NCBI RefSeq assembly: GCF_000721495.1
Contig: NZ_JOHY01000108.1
Span: 1-8,357, forward strand
Direction of reading: 5' to 3'
DNA: 8,357 nt
DNA from: Streptomyces sp. NRRL F-5123
Lineage (GTDB): Bacteria > Actinomycetota > Actinomycetes > Streptomycetales > Streptomycetaceae
In this document: one piece after another, positions 1 through 6,200 of the stretch
How the letters are laid out: every line of letters starts with the position of its first letter
Position numbering within the stretch: the first letter of the stretch is position 1
Program-made: the position numbers and the translations under genes
Notes under the pieces: model-generated
What the model was told of the DNA's origin: nothing
The model's database searches: none
The model's input: the letters and a program-made list of their open reading frames with translations, nothing else

Positions 1-330
1 TGCGCCGTTGGCGGTGGAGGCTCCGGTGACGTCCAGGCACAGGCCGGACTGGGTGCCGGTGACGGTGCCGTTGGAGTTGACGCTCCACTGCTGGTTGGCG
101 CCGCCGTTGCAGGACCAGATCTCCACCTTGGTGCCCGGGGAGGTCTGGTTGTTGTAGGCGTCCAGGCACATCTGCGAACCGCCGGAGTACACCGCCAGCT
201 GACCCGACGACGTACGCGTCCAGCTCTGGTTGGCACCGCCGCTGCAGTCCCAGATCTGCACCTGCGTGCCGGCCGTGGTCGAGGAGTTCGGCACGTCCAG
301 GCACTTGCCCGCACCCACCGCGTGCAGCGC
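1..330 (-). repeat. CBM13-coding direct repeat, copy A
   Basis: This segment encodes most of the CBM13 of the GH10 xylanase. It aligns without a gap to 1631-1960 in the neighbouring gene, at a constant offset of 1630 bases. I counted 56 differences in 330 positions (about 83% identity). Positions 275-330 are identical to 1905-1960 over 56 bases. The identity ends abruptly at 331, where the linkers differ. The repeat runs on past the left edge of the window. Confidence 0.9.
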
Positions 331-1431
331 ACCGCCACCGCCCGGCGGCGGCGTGGTGGTCGAACTGCCCCCGAGGGCTGCCACCGCGGAGTTGTACGCC
401 GCCTTGGGCTGGAAATTGCGGTCGTACATGGTGGCGGCCCCGTAGCCGGGGAAGGTGCCGTCGATCCAGGAGTTGGCGTCGTCGACACCCCATTGCGAGA
501 CGCCCACGCAGCGTGAGACCGCCAGACAGGCCTTGACGACGTTCCCGTAGTCGGTTGCCTGCTGCTGGAGTCCGGAGCTGGAGGCGGGCAGTTGCATGCG
601 GTCGTCGAGCTCGGTGACCGCCACGTCCAGGCCGAGGTCGGCGAAGCGCTGCATGTTGGCCCGCAGGTCGGAGGGAACCTGCCCGACGACGAAGTGGCTC
701 TCCAGTCCGATGCCGCCGAGGGGGACCCCCTGGGACAGCAGGGACTTGGCCAGGTTGTACAGGGCGTTGCTCTTGGCGTTCTGCCCTTCGATGTTGTAGT
801 CGTTGATGTAGAGCTTGGCGGCGGGGTCGGCTGCGTGGGCGGTGCGCAGCGCCTCGGCGAAGTAGTTGGAGCCCATCGCCTTGTAGAAGGCGTCGTTGAC
901 GAAGGAACCGTCCTCGTTGAAGGGCTCGTTGACCACGTCCCAGGCGTAGATCTGCCCCTTGTAGTGGCTGACCTCGGCGGTGATGTGGGCGTCCATTGCG
1001 CCCTGGACCTGGTTCGACGGCAGGCTGCTGACCCACGAGGGCAGTTGGGCGTGCCAGACCAGGTTGTGACCGCGCACGCGCATGCCGTGCGACTTGGCGT
1101 AGGACGCGATCTGGTCGCCGGGGCCGAAGTTGAATCGTCCGCTGCTCGGCTCCGTGGTGTCCCACTTCATCTCGTTGCCGGGGGTGACCATGTCGAACTG
1201 GGCGTTGGCGACGGTGGTCTCGCCGCTGTTGCTCAGATCGGCGACGGTCAGGGCCGTGCCGAAATAGCGGTTCTGGGCCTCGGCGAGGGTACGAAGAGAG
1301 GTGGCTGCCTGGGCGGACGAGGCCGTCACGAGGGCGAGCAGGGACGTGCCGGCCAGCGTGACGGCCAGTCCGGCCGCAAGCGCGCCGAACCGGGAGCGCC
1401 GCAGGTGCGGGCGGGGGTTTCGCGGGGTCAT
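1..1431 (-). CDS. Secreted GH10 endo-1,4-beta-xylanase with C-terminal CBM13 (C-terminus beyond the window edge)
   Basis: This enzyme should cut internal beta-1,4 bonds of xylan outside the cell. The visible 477 codons begin with a signal peptide (about residues 1-43, LRRSRFGAL then a hydrophobic run and AQAA), whose twin arginines could suit Tat export. A GH10 barrel follows at about 45-353. It carries the family motifs VRGHNLVWH (119-127), WDVVNEP with acid/base Glu169, and VTELDD with nucleophile Glu274. After a short TTTPPPGGGG linker comes a ricin-type CBM13 from about 368, with QxW-type repeats (NQSW, NQQW) and paired cysteines. Only about 20 residues of the third CBM13 repeat seem to be missing. 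The ATG at 1431 is chosen because it begins the signal peptide and has GGAGG four bases upstream (1436-1440). The CBM13 coding DNA is about 83% identical to that of the next gene upstream. The catalytic domain (ELDDRMQLP) is of a different GH10 subtype from the XlnA-like gene at 8130. Function is clear; substrate preference is inferred from the family. Confidence 0.95.
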   Translation of the reverse strand, partial: MTPRNPRPHLRRSRFGALAAGLAVTLAGTSLLALVTASSAQAATSLRTLAEAQNRYFGTALTVADLSNSGETTVANAQFDMVTPGNEMKWDTTEPSSGRFNFGPGDQIASYAKSHGMRVRGHNLVWHAQLPSWVSSLPSNQVQGAMDAHITAEVSHYKGQIYAWDVVNEPFNEDGSFVNDAFYKAMGSNYFAEALRTAHAADPAAKLYINDYNIEGQNAKSNALYNLAKSLLSQGVPLGGIGLESHFVVGQVPSDLRANMQRFADLGLDVAVTELDDRMQLPASSSGLQQQATDYGNVVKACLAVSRCVGVSQWGVDDANSWIDGTFPGYGAATMYDRNFQPKAAYNSAVAALGGSSTTTPPPGGGGALHAVGAGKCLDVPNSSTTAGTQVQIWDCSGGANQSWTRTSSGQLAVYSGGSQMCLDAYNNQTSPGTKVEIWSCNGGANQQWSVNSNGTVTGTQSGLCLDVTGASTANGA

Positions 1432-1486
1432 GGGACCTCCAGCAGTGAGAGGACGGCGATTACCTGACGGGGCGGCGTGTACGACC

Positions 1487-1508
1487 GCGGGAGCGGAACC
1501 GCTCCCGC
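1487..1508. promoter_or_regulatory. 22-bp dyad GCGGGAGCGG-AA-CCGCTCCCGC upstream of the GH10 xylanase
   Basis: Two perfect 10-base arms flank only AA. The dyad lies 56 bases upstream of the xylanase ATG and 66 bases past the stop of the beta-helix gene. A two-base centre is poor for an RNA hairpin but usual for a DNA-binding dimer. The arms contain GGGAGCG, the half-site of the CebR/LacI-type operator seen at 7635, although the spacing is four bases longer. It could instead act as part of a terminator for the beta-helix gene. Outer GTAC at 1479-1482 and 1511-1514 extends the symmetry imperfectly. Confidence 0.45.
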
Positions 1509-1530
1509 CCGTACCCACCCGACGGACCGG

Positions 1531-1561
1531 ACTCGGACGCGCGGCGGGCCGGCTCCGGAGT
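1531..1561 (-). terminator. Possible GC-rich terminator hairpin after the beta-helix gene
   Basis: ACTCGGA (1531-1537) pairs with TCCGGAGT (1554-1561) with one bulged base, closing a 16-base GC-rich loop. It begins 12 bases after the TGA at 1574-1576. There is no T-run, which is common for Streptomyces terminators. The stem is modest, and read-through into the xylanase gene 142 bases away remains possible. Confidence 0.3.
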
Positions 1562-1573
1562 GCGCCCCGGTCA

Positions 1574-3988
1574 TCAGCCCAGCGTCCACTGCTGGTTGCT
1601 CTGGCCGTTGCACGTCCACAGTTCGGCCAGGGCCCCGTTGGCGGTGGAACCTCCGGTGACGTCCAGGCACAGCCCGGACTGCACACCGGTGACCGTGCCG
1701 TTCGCGTTGAAGGTCCACTGCTGGTTGCTCTGGCCGTTGCACGTCCAGGTGGCGACCTTGGTGCCCGGGGTGGTGCCCTGGCCGCTGGCGTCCAGACACA
1801 GCTGGCTGCCGCCGCTGTAGACCGCCAGCTGACCGGAGGAGGTACGCGTCCAGCTCTGGTTGGCCTGGCCGTTGCAGTCCCAGATCTGCAGCTGCGTTCC
1901 CGTGGTGGTCGAGGAGTTCGGCACGTCCAGGCACTTGCCCGCACCCACCGCGTGCAGCGCGCCCGTGCTCCCCGTGCCGGTGCCGGTCGTCGCGCCTGCC
2001 TGAGCGATGACCTGCTGCGCGCCGGACGGCCAACTGGTGCCACTGACCTGGACGTTGCCGGTCAGGACATTGTTGTGGGGTGAGCCGGTGGCCACCTGGG
2101 TGGCACCCGAGTTGTACCAGTTGGTGTCGAAGGTGCTGTCGTTGGTGTTGTTGGTGCCACCGGCGTTGGTGAAGGCCCACACGCCGGAGTCCTGGATGAC
2201 GTTGTTCTTGAGGGTGACGTAGCGGGAGCCCTCGTCGAGGTACAGGCCCACGGTGTGCTGGTTGTCGTAGATGTAGTTGTGGTCGATGGTCGTACCGGGG
2301 TTGGCAGACAGGTTGTAGATGCTCCCGCCGTCGTGGAACACCTTCTTCGTGCCGTGCACCGCGTTGTAGCTGACGACCGTGTTCTTCAGGGTCGTGGGGG
2401 TGCTGTACACGGGCTGGTAGTTGTACAGCCCGCGGTTGCGGTAGTCCTGGCTGCCCCCGGGGTCGTTGGCGCCCCAGCCCCAGCCGATGTCGATGCCGTC
2501 GTAGGCCAGGTTCGACACCTCGTTGTGGCTGATGACCGCATGCGTGACATAGGTCGACAGGATGCCGGCCATGTCCTTGTAGTCCTTGGCGACGCCGGTG
2601 ATCCGGTTGCCCTGGATGGTGATGTCCTGGTTGGTCATCGCCGCGTCGGACGGGTGGTGGGCGTCCGGCTGCACACCGCCGACCACGATGCCGGCGCCGG
2701 AGTCGTCGGTGAAGGTGCTGTCGGAGACGGTGACGGAGGAGGCGCCGAGCCCCACCCCCGAGGCATGTGCGTCGGCGTCGTTGCCGATGCCCAGGCCCAC
2801 CTGTCCCAGGTGCGCGAAGGTGTCACCGGTGAAGGTGATGCCGCGGGCGGCCGAGACCTGGACCGCCGCCGGCACCTGGCTCCAGCTGTTGCGGGCCGCT
2901 TCGAACAGCGGGCACCCGGACTGGCAGGACGTCATGAAGTCGGAGGGCTGGGTGAAGGTGCGTCCCAGGAAGGCGCCGCTCTGCTGGTCGGCATAGCCGG
3001 CGGACGTGCTCGGCTGGAGCCAGGTGGTGTGCTGGAAGGCGATCCCCTTGACGGTGATGTCATGGGCCGGATCGGCGTAGGAGCCGCCGATCTGGAGCAG
3101 GGAGGTCAGACGCGGCAGCTCGACGTCGTGTGCTGTGGGCGACCAGTTGGCGGGCGCCTTGTAGTACAGCTGCCCGGCCTGGGGGTCGAGGTACCACTGG
3201 CCGGCCGTCTTGAGGAAGCTGTAGGAGTTCTCCAGCTGGAGGCTGCCGCCGGCGAAGGGGCTGGCGAGGGTGTCGTAGCCCCAGTTGTTGTTGTTCCAGG
3301 CAGGCTGCTGCATCGTGATGGTGCTGCCGCTGATGGACTGGACGGGCGCGTAGCGGTCGGTGAAGGAGTTCTGGCTCTCCAGCTCGATCCGGTTCTGCTG
3401 GGGAAGCGTGGCCAGGTAGTTCAGTGCGGAGTTGACGATGGTCATCCCGCCGGCGGTGATCTTGACGTCGCTGCGGGCGATGGAGATGGACGCCCGCGGC
3501 GCCAGGGCCCCGTCGACGTACAGCTGCCGCGAATCGGAACCGGCCGGTACGGACGCGGCGTAGATGTTGTTCGACGCGTCCTTGAGCGTCCACCCCGTCA
3601 CCTGCTGCCCGCCCGACAGCACCGGCTGCTCGCCAGGAGCCGCCTGCCAGACGACCTGATGGCCGTTGGTGCCGGAGTCGGCGCTGCCCAGGACGAGCGG
3701 GGACGACATGCGGTAGGTACCGCCCGCCAGTTGCACGACGATGTCGCCGCTCATGTTCCCGTGGAGGGCCTCGACCGAGGTCTTCGCCTGGGCCGGCGAG
3801 CAGGGCGCCGACGCCGAGCACGCGGTACCGCTGCCGGCCGGGGAGACGTACAGGGTGGTCATGGTCGCCGCGTGCGACGTGACGGCCGGAGCCGCGACGA
3901 CGGCGGCAGCGGCAAGGACCGCGACAAGAGCCGCCCTCGGTGGTCGGCTGCGGTGCGGGCCCTTGCTCGGGCGCCGGGTGGACGTCAT
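1574..3988 (-). CDS. Secreted right-handed parallel beta-helix carbohydrate-active enzyme (GH141-like) with CBM13
   Basis: This 804-residue exported protein is probably a glycoside hydrolase on xylan or pectin-type side chains. A signal peptide covers about 1-41 (arginine-rich start, ALVAVLAAAAVVAAPAV, SHAA). The sequence LYVSPAGSGT at 46 and GTYRMSSPLVLGSADSGTNG at 90-109 is the typical opening of beta-helix proteins, and APGEQPVLSGG follows. Helix rungs run through about 310-650. They include YDGIDIGWGWG (496-506), HDGGSIYNL (552-560) and GLYLDEGS (581-588), motifs I associate with the GH141-type family; the acidic residues there (Asp497, Asp500, Asp553, Asp585, Glu586) are candidate catalytic residues. 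A Thr/Gly linker precedes a ricin-type CBM13 at 676-804 with NQSW and two NQQW repeats. The ATG at 3988 is preferred over an in-frame start 22 codons earlier because AAGGAG sits 8 bases before it and it starts the signal peptide. Exact activity is not shown by sequence alone; a polysaccharide lyase or fucosidase is possible. Confidence 0.85.
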   Translation of the reverse strand: MTSTRRPSKGPHRSRPPRAALVAVLAAAAVVAAPAVTSHAATMTTLYVSPAGSGTACSASAPCSPAQAKTSVEALHGNMSGDIVVQLAGGTYRMSSPLVLGSADSGTNGHQVVWQAAPGEQPVLSGGQQVTGWTLKDASNNIYAASVPAGSDSRQLYVDGALAPRASISIARSDVKITAGGMTIVNSALNYLATLPQQNRIELESQNSFTDRYAPVQSISGSTITMQQPAWNNNNWGYDTLASPFAGGSLQLENSYSFLKTAGQWYLDPQAGQLYYKAPANWSPTAHDVELPRLTSLLQIGGSYADPAHDITVKGIAFQHTTWLQPSTSAGYADQQSGAFLGRTFTQPSDFMTSCQSGCPLFEAARNSWSQVPAAVQVSAARGITFTGDTFAHLGQVGLGIGNDADAHASGVGLGASSVTVSDSTFTDDSGAGIVVGGVQPDAHHPSDAAMTNQDITIQGNRITGVAKDYKDMAGILSTYVTHAVISHNEVSNLAYDGIDIGWGWGANDPGGSQDYRNRGLYNYQPVYSTPTTLKNTVVSYNAVHGTKKVFHDGGSIYNLSANPGTTIDHNYIYDNQHTVGLYLDEGSRYVTLKNNVIQDSGVWAFTNAGGTNNTNDSTFDTNWYNSGATQVATGSPHNNVLTGNVQVSGTSWPSGAQQVIAQAGATTGTGTGSTGALHAVGAGKCLDVPNSSTTTGTQLQIWDCNGQANQSWTRTSSGQLAVYSGGSQLCLDASGQGTTPGTKVATWTCNGQSNQQWTFNANGTVTGVQSGLCLDVTGGSTANGALAELWTCNGQSNQQWTLG
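1631..1960 (-). repeat. CBM13-coding direct repeat, copy B
   Basis: This is the partner of 1-330, in the same orientation, inside the 3' part of the beta-helix gene. It encodes the three CBM13 repeats. The 56-base perfect stretch is 1905-1960, coding for the start of the domain (GALHAVGAGKCLDVPN and the residues after it). Divergence rises toward the C-terminal end. Confidence 0.9.
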
Positions 3989-4020
3989 GCTCCGCTCTCC
4001 TTCTGTGTGGGTGGAAGCCG

Positions 4021-4052
4021 GTCGGCGGCGCCGGAACGCTCGCGCCGCCGAC
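4021..4052 (-). promoter_or_regulatory. 11-bp inverted repeat in the leader of the beta-helix gene
   Basis: GTCGGCGGCGC (4021-4031) and GCGCCGCCGAC (4042-4052) are perfect complements around a 10-base loop. In RNA from the minus strand this would form a very stable hairpin ending 32 bases before the ATG and 18 bases before the AAGGAG. It could influence mRNA stability or translation; no ligand or regulator is indicated. Confidence 0.45.
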
Positions 4053-4323
4053 ACGAGCTCCCTCCGTGGGGCACATGTGGTAGCACCTATGACTCCCTGA
4101 TCCCGGGGCGATGCATCAGTCTCTTTTCGGTGAAGGACCGAAGCACCGCAAGGCCGAAATCACCGCGCACCTCACATAACGCCAGCTCGACATGGGATTC
4201 GCAGCCGCTCGCACACAAGGGGAGTACAGGGCGCAGGGAGAAACCTGGGATGCAGGGTGCCGAAATGAGACTGACACATTCTCGTGCCGGACCTCAAGAG
4301 GTGGGTAGCTCACAGGTTTTCGG

Positions 4324-4346
4324 CCCTCCCTGCCGTGCTGGGAGGG
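4324..4346 (-). terminator. Probable terminator of the esterase gene
   Basis: CCCTCCC (4324-4330) and GGGAGGG (4340-4346) form a 7-bp stem with a 9-base loop. The stem starts one base after the TGA (4348-4350). On the minus strand it is followed by CCGAAAACC rather than a T-run, so efficiency is uncertain. Confidence 0.5.
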
Positions 4347-4347
4347 G

Positions 4348-5709
4348 TCAGGGACTGGTGCAGCTCAACGACACGTCCGAGGGCGTCCCGGTGCCGAGGA
4401 ACCCGAAGGTGGTCGACGTGGACGGTTGCAGTGAGCCGTTGTACGAGACATTGCGCACCGAGACGTCAGAACCGCTGGTACTGACGGTGCCGTTCCACAC
4501 CTGGCTGATGCCCTGGCCCCCGGCGAGCGTCCACCGTACGGTCCAGCCGTTGACAGGCTTGCCGCCTGCCGTGACGGTGACCTCACCCTGGAAGCCGCCG
4601 GACCACGTGTTGACGGTCGCGTAGCTCGCGGTGCAAGCACTTCCCGAGGTCCCGCCCGAGGTGGTCCCACCGCTGGTCGTCCCGCCGGTCGTGGTCCCAC
4701 CGCTGGTCGTCCCGCCGGTCGTGGTCCCACCGCTGGTCGTCCCGCTGGTCGTCCCGCCGGTCGTGGAAGTCCCCGGCGGCACGTAGGGGCACTTGCTGCG
4801 ATAGATCGATATACCGCTGGAGTCGGACAGCGAGGGGCACAGGAACTGCGTGTATCGGGTGTCGTTGTCCACGAAGATCTTGAGCCAGGGGATCAGGATC
4901 CGCATCTCGGTACTCTGCGGATGCGTGTAGTACACGTGGTCGGCGCCGGCGATCTGCACGAAGTCGCTCTGGGTGGCGGCCGGCATGGTGGCGTAGAGGC
5001 CGTCCAGGTACGAGGGGGTGACCACTGTGTCGTTCTGTCCGGCCATGACCATCGTCGGCACCCGGTCGGTGGACATGTCCTGCGACGGCGAGAACGGGGC
5101 CAGGGCCACCGCGGCCTTCAGAGACGGCCGGTGCTCGGTGGCGTACACCACGCCGCCTCCCCCCATGGAATGGCCGATCACGGACAGCCGGCTGGTGTCG
5201 ACACGGTCGCGCACCGGGCTCTGCTGGGTGAGGTAGTCCAGCGCTGCGAGGAGTTGGGTTCCCCGGGCGACGTCGAAGTCGGTGCGGCTGTTGGTCTCGA
5301 TGCCGATCACGACGAACCCGAAGGAGGACAGCCAGGGCCCCATCCAGGCTTCCTCGTCGGCGAACAGGGCGGTGTAACCGGGGACTATCGCCACCGCTCC
5401 CCACGTGCCCGCGCTGGTGTCGGTGGGGTAGTAGATCGTGCCGCCGTTGAATCCGTTGCCCGGCGCGACGGTCGTCTGCGCCGTGGCGAACGGTCCCCTG
5501 GAAGCGGCCACGCCGGCGGGTGTGGGGTCGGGTCCCCGCTGGTACGGATTGTCAGCGGCCGCCGCCGGCTGGAACGCCAGCATCGCCGCGAGCAGGCCGG
5601 CCACGGCCACCAGCGCGGCCACCACCATCCCGCCGGGCCTGGGCCGTAAACGCTGGTAAGTCGTCCGTGTCCGGGCGCCGGTGGGCGCCTCCCACGCGAT
5701 GTGCAGCAC
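4348..5709 (-). CDS. Secreted cutinase/PET-hydrolase-type polyester esterase with C-terminal CBM2
   Basis: This 453-residue alpha/beta-hydrolase resembles the Streptomyces exfoliatus lipase, Thermobifida cutinases and IsPETase. It should hydrolyse esters or polyesters such as cutin or suberin outside the cell. A signal peptide spans 1-52 (arginine-rich start, MVVAALVAVAGLLAAML, AAAA), and the mature protein starts DNPYQRGPDPT. Family motifs are IVPGYTA (oxyanion Tyr112), GHSMGGGG (nucleophile Ser181, Met182), QNDTVV (Asp227), ADHVYY (His258), FVDNDTRYTQFLCP, and a terminal Cys291-Cys307 pair. Phe206 (APFSPS) replaces the Trp usual in this binding cleft. A TTGGTTSGG linker (314-357) leads to a CBM2 (Cys359 to Cys450) with aromatic face Trp369, Trp405 and Tyr423, missing a few residues near its end. 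The GTG at 5709 is chosen because GGGAG lies 7 bases upstream and the signal peptide starts there. The frame stays open to 6048, but that extension is arginine-rich and unlike protein. Substrate is inferred; acetylated xylan or lipid esters are alternatives. Confidence 0.9.
   Translation of the reverse strand: MLHIAWEAPTGARTRTTYQRLRPRPGGMVVAALVAVAGLLAAMLAFQPAAAADNPYQRGPDPTPAGVAASRGPFATAQTTVAPGNGFNGGTIYYPTDTSAGTWGAVAIVPGYTALFADEEAWMGPWLSSFGFVVIGIETNSRTDFDVARGTQLLAALDYLTQQSPVRDRVDTSRLSVIGHSMGGGGVVYATEHRPSLKAAVALAPFSPSQDMSTDRVPTMVMAGQNDTVVTPSYLDGLYATMPAATQSDFVQIAGADHVYYTHPQSTEMRILIPWLKIFVDNDTRYTQFLCPSLSDSSGISIYRSKCPYVPPGTSTTGGTTSGTTSGGTTTGGTTSGGTTTGGTTSGGTTSGGTSGSACTASYATVNTWSGGFQGEVTVTAGGKPVNGWTVRWTLAGGQGISQVWNGTVSTSGSDVSVRNVSYNGSLQPSTSTTFGFLGTGTPSDVSLSCTSP
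4661..4750 (-). repeat. Three tandem 30-bp units coding the TTSGGTTTGG linker
   Basis: Units at 4661-4690, 4691-4720 and 4721-4750 are identical except for one base in the third (cccgct instead of cccgcc). They encode the Thr/Gly/Ser linker between esterase and CBM2. Near-perfect identity suggests recent expansion by slippage and probable length variation between strains. Confidence 0.9.
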
Positions 5710-5790
5710 GGCACGTCTCCCTTCCGGACAGCGGGCGGTACGAGGACCGGCCCGCCGATCTCGTCCTGTGTCTTTCCATGGCAGATGGAG

Positions 5791-5873
5791 GAAAAGGGAC
5801 CCCGGCGCCGCCGCACGGCCCGCCTGCCGGGAGGCAGGAATCGCGCGGCGTCGACGGCGGGCGCCGGGGTCCC
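5791..5873 (-). terminator. Branched terminator-like stem upstream of the esterase (possible attenuator)
   Basis: GGGACCCCGGCGCC (5796-5809) and GGCGCCGGGGTCCC (5860-5873) form a perfect 14-bp stem, and one bulged base (5859) allows four more pairs. Inside the loop a second perfect hairpin, CCTGCC-GGGA-GGCAGG (5823-5838), stands alone. On the minus strand the outer stem is followed directly by TTTTC (5795-5791), the form of a factor-independent terminator. The element ends 81 bases before the esterase GTG and points toward it, so transcripts starting further upstream would have to pass it. Confidence 0.6.
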
Positions 5874-6200
5874 GTCCCGGCGGCTCGGCTCCGGTGAGCT
5901 GTGGCGTCACGCATCGCCCTCGTTGCGTGCGCGAGGGGATGTCTGTGCGCCGACCGGGGTTGGCGAGCCCCGACTCGATGCGAGCGCACACTCTGTCGAG
6001 CGGTGCACGTTCCGTCGGGGAGCGAGATGCACCGACGGGAGGTACCACGCCCGCAGCTCGGGTGCGCTGCGGAAAGATTCGCTGCTCAAACCCGGTTCCG
6101 GGCCTGACTCAGGAAATCCGGCGCCGCTGTCGCCCACCCCCGTCAGGTGTTTCGGGCCGCCACGCACGCCGGAGGTCGCCCAGAGGTCACCTCCTGAATT

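Larger units (their letters stand above)
3989..4347. other. Intergenic region upstream of the beta-helix gene
   Basis: These 359 bases hold no gene I can support. Reading on the minus strand, they contain the esterase terminator at the far end, a small dyad TTCGGT-GAAGG-ACCGAA (4126-4142) that might be an operator, the 11-bp stem at 4021-4052, and the ribosome site AAGGAG (3997-4002). Base composition is visibly less GC-rich between about 4080 and 4320, as expected for promoter DNA. I found no -35/-10 pair good enough to annotate. Confidence 0.6.

Noticed and set aside
592..1467. Plus-strand open frame opposite the GH10 xylanase
   Set aside because: It is a codon-bias shadow: the minus-strand frame carries the GH10 catalytic motifs, while this frame has only low-complexity Val/Gly/Arg sequence.
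2255..4624. Very long plus-strand open frame (789 codons) opposite the beta-helix gene
   Set aside because: It runs antisense across the beta-helix gene and into the end of the esterase gene, is rich in Val, Gly, Asp and Arg as expected from the reverse of high-GC codons, and has no signal, domain or ribosome site. The minus-strand protein has clear family motifs.
4661..4750. CRISPR-like spaced repeat
   Set aside because: The units are contiguous with no spacers and encode an in-frame Thr/Gly/Ser linker.
5710..6048. N-terminal extension of the esterase frame to a GTG at 6048
   Set aside because: The extra 113 residues are arginine/proline-rich, precede a normal signal peptide, run through the terminator-like stem, and have no ribosome site as good as that before 5709.
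6071..6081. GGAAAGATTCG as a possible xylanase-type operator
   Set aside because: It departs from CGAAANTTTCG at two positions including the symmetric core, so it is not better than chance.
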